In this document: positions 1 through 10,002 of the stretch, in pieces
How the letters are laid out: every line of letters begins with the position of its first letter
Position numbering within the stretch: the first letter of the stretch is position 1
Source: an uncultured Bacteroides sp.
GTDB taxonomy: Bacteria; Bacteroidota; Bacteroidia; Bacteroidales; Bacteroidaceae
Direction of reading: 5' to 3'
DNA length: 64,000 nucleotides
Assembly: GCF_910578895.1 (NCBI RefSeq)
Contig: NZ_CAJTSC010000001.1
Span: 192,677-256,676, forward strand
Notes under the pieces: model-generated
What the model saw: only the letters and a program-made list of their open reading frames with translations
The model's database searches: none
Told to the model about the DNA's origin: nothing
Position numbers and translations under genes: made by a program

Positions 1-1242
1 TTCCAAATTCGGCAAACGACGCACATTTCCCCAATTATCATCACTCAACAGCATGATGACATCGTCCGGCACTCTGAGCCCCATATCATAAAAACGTTGC
101 ACTTCCTTATACAAAGCCCACACTTGCGGACGTTTTTCCGGAGCTTTTCCCGTCACTTCTTTAATGATGCGCCGTTGGTTCTTGAAGATCTTCTCCATTA
201 AACGCATATTCTCTTTATCGCGCGATACATATTTATCATCCTCTCCTTCCTTTCCACCCATAGGTGTGTCGCCATCACCTCGCATGCCGATAGTTATCAG
301 GTCTTCCGTATCAACGGCGCGCTCAATGCCTTCGCGAAAGAAACGGTCGATTACTTTCTGATTGGATGTATAATCCCATACCCCGTATTCCTTACGCTTT
401 CTCGCCCACTCCTGATGATTGCGTGCCATGGGTTCATGATGTGATGTTCCCATGATGACCCCCATTTCATTGGCAGTCTTGCTGTTTTCTGGATCATCCG
501 CATAAAAGCTCCAACCCCACATGGCGGGCCACATAAAGTTTCCACGCAGGCGCAGAATAAGTTCGAACACACGCGCATAGAAACGGTGGTCTCCATAGTT
601 TGTACCATACGTATGTTTCACCCAACCGGTCAGGCAAGGAGCCTCATCGTTCAGGAAAATACCGCGATACTTCACTGCCGGTTCGCCTGCCGTATAGCTT
701 CCGCGGGCAATGGATAAATTCTGCCGGGGCATTACCGGCACATCGGCCCAATCATACCACGGAGAGACACCTATCTGTTCCGACAGTTCATATATTCCAT
801 AAATCGTTCCGCGCTTATCGCTACCTGCAATGACCAGTGCTTCATCCACTCCTTTCAAAGGGGCGGACACTACCGTCATCAGGTACTTTTCGTTCTTGCC
901 ATCCAGTAATGAAGCATCCAGTTTCTTCGCTTGCACCAACTCTTTTATATAACGGCTTTTAAGGGTGCCCACTATAATCATGCGCTTCGCCCCCGCCTCG
1001 AACTGCAAACCGGCAGCCTTGCCGGTTACCCGTTTGAAGTCGTTCTGAAGATTTTTTGCGGCTATCATTACTCCCGTATCTTCTTGCCCGTCTATCAATA
1101 TGGCATTGGGAATACCGTTCTCAACAAGTGTAAAACGGTCGGATGCCAACTGATTAAAAGTTATGCCTTTATTATCTATGGCTCCCGCATCCAAACACAA
1201 GATTGAGAGTAACAATATCCAAAAAGACTTTTTCATTTTCAT
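1..1242 (-). CDS. GH115 alpha-glucuronidase, 3' part beyond the window
   Basis: The frame stays open for 414 codons from ATG at 1242 to base 1, so the C-terminal part is missing. The N-terminus (MKMKKSFWILLLSILCLDAG) is a signal peptide. The body carries GH115 hallmarks: YRGIFLNDEAP, a long LRGNFMWPAMW segment, MGTSHHEPM and LLSDDNWGN. GH115 enzymes remove 4-O-methyl-glucuronic acid from internal xylose units of glucuronoxylan. Family members are usually about 800-1000 aa, so roughly half is visible. It is the last gene seen in the minus-strand operon and starts 11 bp after the GH43 stop codon, so co-transcription is likely. A second in-frame ATG at 1236 is an alternative start. Location is probably periplasmic because no lipobox is seen. 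Family call is firm; specificity is inferred. Confidence 0.9.
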   Translation of the reverse strand, partial: MKMKKSFWILLLSILCLDAGAIDNKGITFNQLASDRFTLVENGIPNAILIDGQEDTGVMIAAKNLQNDFKRVTGKAAGLQFEAGAKRMIIVGTLKSRYIKELVQAKKLDASLLDGKNEKYLMTVVSAPLKGVDEALVIAGSDKRGTIYGIYELSEQIGVSPWYDWADVPVMPRQNLSIARGSYTAGEPAVKYRGIFLNDEAPCLTGWVKHTYGTNYGDHRFYARVFELILRLRGNFMWPAMWGWSFYADDPENSKTANEMGVIMGTSHHEPMARNHQEWARKRKEYGVWDYTSNQKVIDRFFREGIERAVDTEDLITIGMRGDGDTPMGGKEGEDDKYVSRDKENMRLMEKIFKNQRRIIKEVTGKAPEKRPQVWALYKEVQRFYDMGLRVPDDVIMLLSDDNWGNVRRLPNLE

Positions 1243-1253
1243 GGTACGCTTCA

Positions 1254-2843
1254 TTATTTATTATATTCAAAGAAATCTATGTCCACATAGCCTCCCAAAG
1301 ATTTTGTGGCATAATTGAAGATTGCAAACTTACTTCCCATAAAGAATTTGGTCCAATCGAAAACCATCTTACAAGGCTCTCCAATCTGTTTCCATTCCTT
1401 ATTGTCATAACTATAATAGAAAGTAGCCACATCTTTTTTATTTGCAAAATCACCGTCTATACGAAGATAAACAAGATTCTTCTTACAAGCTACGGTTTCT
1501 TTCTCCACAATCTCCACATTAGTCACCCGCTTCTCCTTGTCCGACAAGCTGACAGACTGGTGAGACATCACCAATTGCTTTTTCCCATCTTTCATCTGTA
1601 TGGCAAGTACTCCGGACAGCCCGTTGAAAGCACTGAAGCCCGCCACATCACCGTCTTTCATCTTCGACACATCCATTGCCACCACACCACTGCACTTCGG
1701 AGCGCTCATACGCTGTGTCAATGTGTTAGGAGCCAAAAACAGATTGTCTACCACACGTCCGGTCTTTAAACGCAAAAAGCCCGGGCGTTCCGTCAGCGAC
1801 CAACAATCGTCCAGCGGATTGTGGTTCCACTGCCAGTTAAGGCTTAAACGGGTGCTGCTAAAATCATCACTTCCCATGATCCCCCCCTTGCAATCTTCCG
1901 GGAAAGTTTTCATAACCATAGACTCAGGCACACGTCCTTCGCTATCACCCAACATGGGCCAGCCATCTACCCAGCGGCAAGGCATCAAAGTCGGTACACG
2001 TCCTATGCCACCCCGGTCTTGAAAAATAAATCCATACCAATTTCCATCCGGTGAGTCTACAATACAGCCTTGCCCCACACCGCCGTAACCTTGAAATTCC
2101 GATTCAAGAATTACTTTCTTCTCGTACGGACCGGTTATTTTATCGGCGCGGTAACATACCTCACGACGCAATCTTCCGGGTATGCTCCAATCCATAGAAA
2201 TCATCATCAGGTAATATTTACCGTTATACTTGAACGCCTGGCTTCCTTCCAATAACCCCTGTTCATCGGCATCCCGCTCAAATATCTTCATATCTATGCC
2301 GCCGGGTTCCACATCACTAAGATCGCTCTTCAATTGACGCAACTCTCCCGTACCATAAAACAGATAGACCTTACCGTCATCGTCAAAAAGCAAAGAAGCA
2401 TCGTGATGATGAGGCGGGCGGGAAACCAAAGTCCACTCTCCCGCCGGGTCTTTTGCCGTATAGATATAACCGCGATGTGGTTCGTCATTGGGCGAGAACC
2501 ACACATAGAACTGCCCGTTATGGTAGCGGATGCTCGATGCCCACTGTCCTCGTCCATACGCGGTACCTTCCTGCAAATCATAACGGGGCAAATCTGTCAG
2601 TTTCTGAAACACATAACTGATTGTTTCCCAATGTACCAGATCTTTGGAACGCATTATGGGGCAACCCGGCATCAAATGCATGGTAGTACTCACCAAATAG
2701 TAATAATCGCCAACCCTTATCATCGACGGGTCGGGTACATCCGCATTAATCACCGGATTAGTAAAAGTCTCCTGCTGTTGCGCAACGGCTCCCAATGAAA
2801 GAAGCAATAGGGCTACGGAAACTGCTGTTTTCTTTAAATTCAT
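1254..2843 (-). CDS. GH43 beta-xylosidase/alpha-L-arabinofuranosidase
   Basis: 529 aa with a signal peptide (residues 1-21). A five-bladed GH43 catalytic domain covers about residues 25-320. It shows the three expected acidic residues: base D38 in VPDPS, modulator D148 in HDASLLFDDDG and acid E199 in LLEGSQ. The C-terminal half is a beta-sandwich of the kind that closes the active site in xylosidase-type GH43 enzymes. The likely role is removal of arabinose or xylose from imported xylooligosaccharides in the periplasm. It lies between the esterase-GH95 gene (54 bp upstream) and GH115 (11 bp downstream) in one operon. Whether it is an arabinofuranosidase or a xylosidase cannot be read from sequence. 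Confidence 0.9.
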   Translation of the reverse strand: MNLKKTAVSVALLLLSLGAVAQQQETFTNPVINADVPDPSMIRVGDYYYLVSTTMHLMPGCPIMRSKDLVHWETISYVFQKLTDLPRYDLQEGTAYGRGQWASSIRYHNGQFYVWFSPNDEPHRGYIYTAKDPAGEWTLVSRPPHHHDASLLFDDDGKVYLFYGTGELRQLKSDLSDVEPGGIDMKIFERDADEQGLLEGSQAFKYNGKYYLMMISMDWSIPGRLRREVCYRADKITGPYEKKVILESEFQGYGGVGQGCIVDSPDGNWYGFIFQDRGGIGRVPTLMPCRWVDGWPMLGDSEGRVPESMVMKTFPEDCKGGIMGSDDFSSTRLSLNWQWNHNPLDDCWSLTERPGFLRLKTGRVVDNLFLAPNTLTQRMSAPKCSGVVAMDVSKMKDGDVAGFSAFNGLSGVLAIQMKDGKKQLVMSHQSVSLSDKEKRVTNVEIVEKETVACKKNLVYLRIDGDFANKKDVATFYYSYDNKEWKQIGEPCKMVFDWTKFFMGSKFAIFNYATKSLGGYVDIDFFEYNK

Positions 2844-2897
2844 AAGTATTTATATTTAAGTAAATGTTGAAATCTGCATAACAGGTATTGCAATTTA

Positions 2898-5800
2898 TCA
2901 ATTCAATGTCGTTCTCTCAAACAGGTATTCTTTACCGGGTTCGGTCTCCACATCATATTCATATACCTTATAGAGTATAGGCAACTGAAGTGCGCCCAAC
3001 TTCTTCGATATCAATGGTGCCGCAACTTCTGCCGGCGCATACAACATATTCGGGCAATCGCCTTCTGCCGGTTTTAGCCCTTCGCCTTTCAAAGGCACAT
3101 AACTGCGAATACGCAACACTCCGCCGATACGCGAATGTATCTTCGCCTTAAGCAACTGTGCTCCTTCCCATTGCATATCAACTACAAAACCGCCACGAGC
3201 AACCAAACCGCTGATACTTCCTTTATTCCACTCCTCCGGTAAGGCGGGAAGCAGCTGCACCGCTCCATCATGGCTTTGCAACAGCATTTCTGCCACGCCT
3301 GCCGTATACCCGAAATTACCGTCTATCTGGAAAGGCGGATGTGCATCGAAGAGATTGGGGTACGTACGGCCTTCGGGAAATTCACGTTGCTTGTCGTCAC
3401 CCGGAAGAATACGAAGCATATTCTTTATAATTTCATAAGCATGATTACCGTCGAGCATACGCGCCCAGAAATTTATTTTCCAGCCGATACTCCAGCCCGT
3501 TGCAGCATCGCCCCGTTGCAAAAGGGTATTCCGGGCAGCCTGAAACAGTTCAGGATGAAGCCGTGGTGAAATCTGATTACCGGGATACAACCCGTATAGA
3601 TGTGAAATATGGCGATGTTCGTCACGAGGATTATCAACATCTATCAACCATTCCTGAAGTTGGTTATGACGTCCGATCTGCATAGGCGGCAATTGCCTGA
3701 AAGCGGTTGCCAACGAATCTTGGTACTCCTTCGGTTCGCCTAATACGCGAGCGGCAAGCATGGTGTTGTAGAGCGCATCAAAAGCTATCTGATTATCCAT
3801 AGTACATCCGGCCGTAATGGAAGAACCGGCATACCCATGTTCGGGCGATACGGAAGGAGCCGTTACGAGCCAACCGTTTTGGGGATGTTTTACCAAATGG
3901 CTCAGATAGAAATCGGCAGTACCTTTCATTACCGGATAATACCGGCGCAGGAACTCTTTATCTCCGGTGAACAGATAGTGCTGCCACAAGTGTTGTGCCA
4001 ACCAGGCTCCGCCGTTGGGCCACATGCCGTAATAGGCAGCATCCACCGGACCGCAGGCACGCCACAAATCGGTGTTGTGATGAGCCACCCAGCCACGTGC
4101 GCCATAAAGGGTCTCGGCTGTTTTCTTACCGGTCGTGCTCAGTTCACTCACCATGTCAAAGAGCGGTTGGTGATTTTCCGACAGATTCGTCACCTCGGCG
4201 GGCCAATAATTCATCTCCGTATTAATGTTAATCGTATATTTACTATCCCACGGAGCATTCACACTATTGCACCACAACCCTTGCAGATTGGCGGGTTGCC
4301 CGCCGGGCTGCGAAGAGGAAATCAGCAAATAACGGCCATACTGAAACATCAGCGCCATAAGGTTCTGGTCTTTTCCCTCTCCGAAAGCGGCGACACGTTT
4401 GTCTGTAGCCAGCGCAGACGCCGCAGTGGAAGGTATGGAGAATTTCACACGGTCGAACTGTTTTCTATATGCAGCTATATGGTTGGCAAGAGCCTGCTCG
4501 TATGGAACCTTTACGGCACGCTTCAAACCGGCAGAGACACGTTTCGAGGCATTGCCACTCACATCGCGGTAATTCACAAAGTTTGTTGCGGCGGATATAT
4601 AAAGGGTGGCTACGGTAGCTTGGTTCACCACCACTGCCTCTTTCGATTTACCGGACTTTCCATCATGTCTTACCCATACCCGGCATTCGGCATTCAGTGC
4701 CGCAGGAATACCCTCCTGCTCCGCACCTTCGCATTTCACAATCAGCTCGTTTCCCTTGGCCGTCACCTCATGCTTTAAAGGAGAGTTATAACCCAGTTCG
4801 AAGTTCAGCGCTTTCGGTTTATCGGCTTCCATCCTGACTACAATCACATCATCGGCAAATGATGAAAAGACCGTACGCGTATACGTCACCCCGTCCACTA
4901 TATAACGGGTAACAGCCATCGCATTTTCTATGTCCAGTTCGCGATAATAGCCTGCTGCACTCTTATGTTCCGGTTGATTAATGAACAAGCTGCCCATTGT
5001 AAGAAAGCGCATGCCATGTTGTCCGGTAAAGAAATTCCCGTCTATCAGTTTCTGTGCTTCCGACAAGCGATTGGCAAATACAAGCTCACGTACTTTGGCT
5101 AAAGTCTCTTTCCCTTTCGGATTATCATTGCTGTAAGGTCCGCCTGCCCAAAAGGTCTCTTCATTAAGTTGGATTTCTTCCTTGTCCGTACCGCCGTAAA
5201 CCATGGCTCCTAAACGGGAATTGCCCACAGGCAATGCTTCTACCCAACGCTGTGCCGGCGCAGCGTACCATAGTTTCATCCGGGTTGCTTCCTGCTTGTT
5301 TACCAACGCCTTGTATCCCAGCAAGCGCAACATCGTTTCAGCATAACGGGCGCCCAGCATACGGTATCCGTAAGCGGTAAAATGCAGATTATCACCTGCC
5401 GCCGGACAGCCTGCAGATGAAATGACGTGTGCCGTAGGAATGGTCTGCGGCAACGCATCTATAATCTCATTCATGCTTGCACAAATACCCTTTTGATCGG
5501 CATGTACCACCTCTCCCGCCAACAAAGGCACTTCCTCGGCTTTCAGGTTCAAGTCCGCCAATAAATTCTCGTAAACCCCTTTCAGTTTCCGCGGCCATTC
5601 CTTGTCACCCGTATTCGATTCTCCCTGATGCACCAGAATACCTTTTATTACTCCGTCTTTCTGCGCCCTCTTCGCCAAATCCACCAACCAGGCATAAGGG
5701 TTATTGTCGTAAGCCTTCACAATGTTTTTCAACCAGTCCGGTTGGGAAGCGATGTGCCCGGCATAAATCTCTTTGTCGAACAGTTCGATACGGCAACCGC

Positions 5801-6149
5801 CGATAGCCACATTGATAACACCCACCTTTATTTCCGGCGGCAAATTATCTACCATAGTACGTCCGAAGTAGTCGCACGGAGTCAGTCCCGTATTGCAACG
5901 CGACAACGGCGGAACAGCTCTATACCACTCTCCTTTCACCCTCCCGCGTTCGGGACAATCCACAGCAGACATCATCAGGAAACGTTCACTTATTCCGATG
6001 CTGTCTTGTGGTTCCACACGTGCATTACCCTCCATATTGGATTGACCGAAAGCCAAATAGATATGGAAATTCTTATCTTGCGCATATATTGCCGAGCTTA
6101 TTCCCAAGAAAAGGCATGCCAGCAATGCGTTTATTACTCTATTTTTCAT
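2898..6149 (-). CDS. SGNH (CE6/SASA-type) esterase fused to GH95
   Basis: 1083 aa. After a signal peptide (1-23), residues about 28-280 form an SGNH esterase of the SASA/DUF303 type. Visible are nucleophile S37 in GQSNMEGN, the QGESN block (175-179) and the D253xxH256 dyad. From about residue 291 to the end is a complete GH95 domain with PVGNSRLGAMVYGG and LNEETFWAGGPYS. Its catalytic asparagines are N641 and N643 (TININTEMNYW), the likely acid is E770 (SVSPEHG), and there is FQIDGNFG near the C-terminus. Where GH95 fucosidases have HxNxN, this protein has TxNxN (T639). Such a His-to-Thr change has been linked to alpha-L-galactosidase activity in a xylan-PUL GH95. The likely job is to de-acetylate and remove terminal L-galactose (or L-fucose) from complex arabinoxylan side chains in the periplasm. 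Confidence 0.9.
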   Translation of the reverse strand: MKNRVINALLACLFLGISSAIYAQDKNFHIYLAFGQSNMEGNARVEPQDSIGISERFLMMSAVDCPERGRVKGEWYRAVPPLSRCNTGLTPCDYFGRTMVDNLPPEIKVGVINVAIGGCRIELFDKEIYAGHIASQPDWLKNIVKAYDNNPYAWLVDLAKRAQKDGVIKGILVHQGESNTGDKEWPRKLKGVYENLLADLNLKAEEVPLLAGEVVHADQKGICASMNEIIDALPQTIPTAHVISSAGCPAAGDNLHFTAYGYRMLGARYAETMLRLLGYKALVNKQEATRMKLWYAAPAQRWVEALPVGNSRLGAMVYGGTDKEEIQLNEETFWAGGPYSNDNPKGKETLAKVRELVFANRLSEAQKLIDGNFFTGQHGMRFLTMGSLFINQPEHKSAAGYYRELDIENAMAVTRYIVDGVTYTRTVFSSFADDVIVVRMEADKPKALNFELGYNSPLKHEVTAKGNELIVKCEGAEQEGIPAALNAECRVWVRHDGKSGKSKEAVVVNQATVATLYISAATNFVNYRDVSGNASKRVSAGLKRAVKVPYEQALANHIAAYRKQFDRVKFSIPSTAASALATDKRVAAFGEGKDQNLMALMFQYGRYLLISSSQPGGQPANLQGLWCNSVNAPWDSKYTININTEMNYWPAEVTNLSENHQPLFDMVSELSTTGKKTAETLYGARGWVAHHNTDLWRACGPVDAAYYGMWPNGGAWLAQHLWQHYLFTGDKEFLRRYYPVMKGTADFYLSHLVKHPQNGWLVTAPSVSPEHGYAGSSITAGCTMDNQIAFDALYNTMLAARVLGEPKEYQDSLATAFRQLPPMQIGRHNQLQEWLIDVDNPRDEHRHISHLYGLYPGNQISPRLHPELFQAARNTLLQRGDAATGWSIGWKINFWARMLDGNHAYEIIKNMLRILPGDDKQREFPEGRTYPNLFDAHPPFQIDGNFGYTAGVAEMLLQSHDGAVQLLPALPEEWNKGSISGLVARGGFVVDMQWEGAQLLKAKIHSRIGGVLRIRSYVPLKGEGLKPAEGDCPNMLYAPAEVAAPLISKKLGALQLPILYKVYEYDVETEPGKEYLFERTTLN

Positions 6150-6172
6150 TTCTACTTTTCAAATTTACAGTG

Positions 6173-7450
6173 TTAATGTTCTTTGGGAAATATAATCCGA
6201 TAGTTTCCGCTCAGATGCATAAAAGCAAACAAACGAAGCAGCCCGTCATAATAAGCGTCAAAATAGCCGTCATCATAAGGTACGTGTTTTGCGTTCCATA
6301 AACGGTCCACAAACTCGCGGCTCTTGTCGTGTGTGCAAACCAACGAAACCGCAGCCGTAGTGGCAACCAGTCCCAAGGAATGTCTCAGTTTTTTATAGCC
6401 GCCGGCTCCCAGCAGTTCCGTCACGGGTGTACCGTCCACGTTATACTGGTCTACGAAGCTGTCTATGCCTTGGGCATAAAAGAAGTTTTGTATCTTATTG
6501 CCATATTCCTGCTGCCACTTTATATCCGCACACGCCCACGAATAATCCAACGCAATATTCATAGGCACACGCCATGAGTCAAAACGAAAAGCATCACCTA
6601 TAATCCGTTTGCTGCCAAGCAGCGTACCGTCATAATTATTATAATCAGGATTAAGTCCCGTTACGGGATGAATGCTTTTATGCAGGTATTCGCGGCTTTT
6701 GCGGGCACATTCGCGCCAGAACTTGCTTCTTCCGTCCTGTGCCCACCGCGCCCATACCTCATAAAAAGCAGGGACATGGTAAGAAGGGTCTGTAAACCGC
6801 CCGCCAAAAGGATCGGGCGTGAACGTTATCAACTGATGCTCCAGATTAATCAAGGGGGCGACACGATCCATTCCGGCTTTCTGCATCGAACAATCCAGGA
6901 TATTCCGGGCTTCCGCAAGGTAATCGATACCCGTCGTATCCCCCCAACGGTTAGAAGCGAAAATCAGTGCCGTGACGTAATAAAGTTCTCCGTCGGAAGC
7001 CGGTCCTTGAGCGTTACGCGTACCGTCCGTCTTACAACTCCATGCAAAGTAACCTTTCAAAGGACCTTCCTGGTGTTGCATATACCTCTTGCCCCACCGC
7101 CATAAACGGTCGAATATGTCTTTCCTGTCGAACTGGACCGCAATCATCAGCCCATAGGACATTCCCTCCGTACGTACATCATGATTTTTTATATCGCTGA
7201 TATAAGCCATCGAATCGCCTACCTCAAAATAGACTTTGTCCGGTCCGTAGAAAACACTCTCGAATACCGATGCCAGCTTTTCATCAATATCTTTCCGGCT
7301 ATAGCCTAATTCAGCAAAGAGATTACGGTAACGTCCTGTCTCAAAAGCGCCTTTGTCATAAGGTTGCCCGCAAGCGGGTTGTCCGTAAACAACCGCTTGC
7401 GCCAATGATAAAACAATCAAAATAGTTCTTACAATCTTCGTGTTTTTCAT
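6173..7450 (-). CDS. GH8 exo-oligoxylanase or xylanase
   Basis: 425 aa from ATG at 7450. An upstream in-frame ATG exists but would overlap the preceding gene, and the start at 7450 gives a clean signal peptide (MKNTKIVRTILIVLSLAQAV) and a 34-bp gap. The (alpha/alpha)6 GH8 fold is recognised from RTEGMSYGLM with likely acid E95, the ASDGE block with D153, and a later segment with IGDAFRFDSWRVPMN carrying the base Asp. It closely resembles reducing-end xylose-releasing exo-oligoxylanase, which trims xylose from the reducing end of short xylooligosaccharides. No binding module is seen. A periplasmic backbone-trimming role fits its place in the operon. Confidence 0.9.
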   Translation of the reverse strand: MKNTKIVRTILIVLSLAQAVVYGQPACGQPYDKGAFETGRYRNLFAELGYSRKDIDEKLASVFESVFYGPDKVYFEVGDSMAYISDIKNHDVRTEGMSYGLMIAVQFDRKDIFDRLWRWGKRYMQHQEGPLKGYFAWSCKTDGTRNAQGPASDGELYYVTALIFASNRWGDTTGIDYLAEARNILDCSMQKAGMDRVAPLINLEHQLITFTPDPFGGRFTDPSYHVPAFYEVWARWAQDGRSKFWRECARKSREYLHKSIHPVTGLNPDYNNYDGTLLGSKRIIGDAFRFDSWRVPMNIALDYSWACADIKWQQEYGNKIQNFFYAQGIDSFVDQYNVDGTPVTELLGAGGYKKLRHSLGLVATTAAVSLVCTHDKSREFVDRLWNAKHVPYDDGYFDAYYDGLLRLFAFMHLSGNYRIIFPKEH

Positions 7451-7484
7451 GATATATAAACTTATAAAATAATTACATACTCGT

Positions 7485-9980
7485 TTACTTCCTGAACAAA
7501 TGAGGAACAAACTCACGCAAACAACGCCGCCACGTCAGCCATTCGTGCCCTGTACCCTTCGATTCATAATATTCGGCATTAATACCGATTTCGTGCAAGG
7601 AGTCCACCAATTGTTTCGTACCGAACTGTTCTTCCGTTCCGCACCCTAAGAATAAATAGTGTACCTTTTTATTGAACTTGCCCGCATCGGCAAACACCCC
7701 GTTATGGCATGTTTTCACGTCAAGCCCGAAGATAGCGCCACTGAAAGCACCTATGTAGGAAAACTTATCCAGATTGGGCAGAGCGGTGCTGAAAGTCTGG
7801 TGTCCGCCCCATGACAATCCTGCCATGGCACGGTGTTCACGGTCCGTATACGTCCGGAATGTCTTATCAATCATCGGTATCAAATCCTCCAATATCACTT
7901 TATAGAAAGATGCACCATACAAAGCCCTTTCCTCATTCACATCCTTACCTTTGCGAGGAATGAAAGGAGCTTCCACATCACCGCTATCCATTACCACAAT
8001 CATCGGCACACACTGTCCGGAAGCTATCAGGTTATCCATTATATGCTGCATGCATCCTTGGGTGGACCATCCGGTCTCATCCTCTCCCATACCATGTTGC
8101 AAATAGAGTACTGGATAGCGTTTCTTTACATTGGTCTCGTATTCAGCCGGTGTATAAACCATGCAACGGCGAAACTCTTTTTTCGCTTCCGAATAATAGG
8201 TACAAGAGCGCACTTGCCCGTGAGCCACTCCTTGCTGCGGACGATAATAATCGCCTTCTTTCCCCTCAGGAACCTCTATTCCACTTGCCATACGGCAACA
8301 TCCGAAGAACGTATAGCTGGACGGATCGACTACCGACACGCCATCCGCTATCAGAAAGTAATAATGGAATCCTACAACAAGCGGGTCGGTCTTTACCGTC
8401 CAAAAGCCTTCCGCATCTTTTTGCATATCATATTTCTTGCCGCCGCAATCTACCTGGAGCCTGTTGGCTTGCGGAGCATAAAAGCGGAAATAAGCGCAAC
8501 GCTCGGCATCCAAACGGGGATATTCATAACCGGGTATATTGGTTAAAGCAGCCAGCGTGGTGTTTTTCACATCTGCCACCGCATCTTGCTTGTCAAACTT
8601 CCACCAATCAAAATTAAACAATCTACATCCTTTTCTTCCCTTGAATACAAAATAGACATCGTGTACACCCGTCACAGGAGTCGTTACAGCCGCCTGCACG
8701 GTTTTCCAGCATTCCCAACCGCCGGTATGAGACACCGCGATTTCCGCAAGTAAAGTTCCGCTGATGCTGTCTGTGCGCACTTCTATCCGTCCGCCGCGAA
8801 GCGCACTGGCAACCGATGCCAAGAACTTCTTCGGAGAGTGGCTGCCAAAATCTACCTCACGTACTTTAATATAGTCGCCATTGTGAATATCGGATATGTA
8901 TACGCCGGTATTGGCATTAGGTTCGGACTTCACCCCTTCCGAAAAAGCAATCGTTTCCGCTTCCACCCTTTCATAAGGGTTAAGCCGTCCCACGGGTTTC
9001 ACTCCCTCACGCGTCGCATTGATTATAGGGAAAGTACCGTCCGCATTATACGTAAACTGCTCTACAGCCGCACTGCGCCCAAAACCGCCTCCACCGGGCA
9101 ACTTCCCGGTATGATAGAAGAAGTAGGAATTTCCCTTGTAGTCCGTTACCCCGCAATGGTTTGTAAACGAACCCGTATCTTGCAGCGGCATGATTTCACC
9201 CGCATATTTCCAAGGACCTACGGGAGTGTCACTCATTGAATATGCAATATGTTCGGGCACCCCACCTGCCGCATAAAGCAGATAGTACTTCTTGCCATGT
9301 TTATGAAGCCACGGTCCTTCCGTATATACATCCTTATACTTTTTGCCCTTCACACGTTTGTCCGGATTGGGAGCGCCGAAACTTTCAACGGTTTGTTCCA
9401 CTTTACGCACTTCGCCTTTCAGCGAAACCATATCATCATTCAACTTTGCATAATAAATATTCGGATTTCCCCAATACAAATATGCCTGACCGTCATCATC
9501 AATAAAGACCGTAGGGTCTATAAAATCCCAACTGCCGTCATAAAGCGGCTTACCGATGGCATCCTTAAAAGGACCGACCGGAGAATCTCCGACTGCCACC
9601 CCGATAGCCATTGCATTGGACAGCTTGGAATGCAGACAGACGTACCAATAAAACTTGCCGTTGCGCTCAATACATTGGGCTGCCCAGGCACGGTCGTCCG
9701 CCCATTCAAAAGACTCGATGGCGAGTGGAGAACCATGGTCTGTCCAGTTCACCATATCTTTTGTGGAATAGACACGCCACTCCTGCATCCAAAAGAAGTC
9801 CGCCTTATCTTCATCATGTCCAGTATAAACATATAGCGTGCCATCATGCACCATAGGCGCCGGGTCGCTGGTATAGCAAGTTTGCACTATCGGATTCTGC
9901 CCGTACATACCTCCTGCCGACAACAAAAGCATTCCGCTTATTATACATTTTCCGACATTTAGTTTCAATGTAGATTTCAT
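7485..9980 (-). CDS. GH43-CBM6-CE1 multidomain enzyme
   Basis: 831 aa with a signal peptide (1-27). Residues about 28-330 are a GH43 domain with D39 (SDPAPM), D155 (IDPTVFIDDDG) and E221 (YTEGPW). Residues about 335-465 are a CBM6-like sandwich (NPYERVEAET through FNFDWWKF). After a short linker there is an E-set type sandwich (about 475-580). Residues about 590-831 are an alpha/beta-hydrolase of the CE1 type, with nucleophile S723 in AGLSWGG and the catalytic His in KGTGHEW. CE1 members remove feruloyl or acetyl groups, so one polypeptide would remove arabinose and the acyl groups that block it. It starts 22 bp after the GH97 stop, so it is part of that operon. Confidence 0.9.
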   Translation of the reverse strand: MKSTLKLNVGKCIISGMLLLSAGGMYGQNPIVQTCYTSDPAPMVHDGTLYVYTGHDEDKADFFWMQEWRVYSTKDMVNWTDHGSPLAIESFEWADDRAWAAQCIERNGKFYWYVCLHSKLSNAMAIGVAVGDSPVGPFKDAIGKPLYDGSWDFIDPTVFIDDDGQAYLYWGNPNIYYAKLNDDMVSLKGEVRKVEQTVESFGAPNPDKRVKGKKYKDVYTEGPWLHKHGKKYYLLYAAGGVPEHIAYSMSDTPVGPWKYAGEIMPLQDTGSFTNHCGVTDYKGNSYFFYHTGKLPGGGGFGRSAAVEQFTYNADGTFPIINATREGVKPVGRLNPYERVEAETIAFSEGVKSEPNANTGVYISDIHNGDYIKVREVDFGSHSPKKFLASVASALRGGRIEVRTDSISGTLLAEIAVSHTGGWECWKTVQAAVTTPVTGVHDVYFVFKGRKGCRLFNFDWWKFDKQDAVADVKNTTLAALTNIPGYEYPRLDAERCAYFRFYAPQANRLQVDCGGKKYDMQKDAEGFWTVKTDPLVVGFHYYFLIADGVSVVDPSSYTFFGCCRMASGIEVPEGKEGDYYRPQQGVAHGQVRSCTYYSEAKKEFRRCMVYTPAEYETNVKKRYPVLYLQHGMGEDETGWSTQGCMQHIMDNLIASGQCVPMIVVMDSGDVEAPFIPRKGKDVNEERALYGASFYKVILEDLIPMIDKTFRTYTDREHRAMAGLSWGGHQTFSTALPNLDKFSYIGAFSGAIFGLDVKTCHNGVFADAGKFNKKVHYLFLGCGTEEQFGTKQLVDSLHEIGINAEYYESKGTGHEWLTWRRCLREFVPHLFRK

Positions 9981-10002
9981 ATTATTCTGAATATAAGATT
10001 GA

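Noticed and set aside
7451..7516. 22-codon extension of GH8
   Set aside because: It overlaps the end of the GH43-CE1 gene and would bury the signal peptide that begins at the ATG at 7450.
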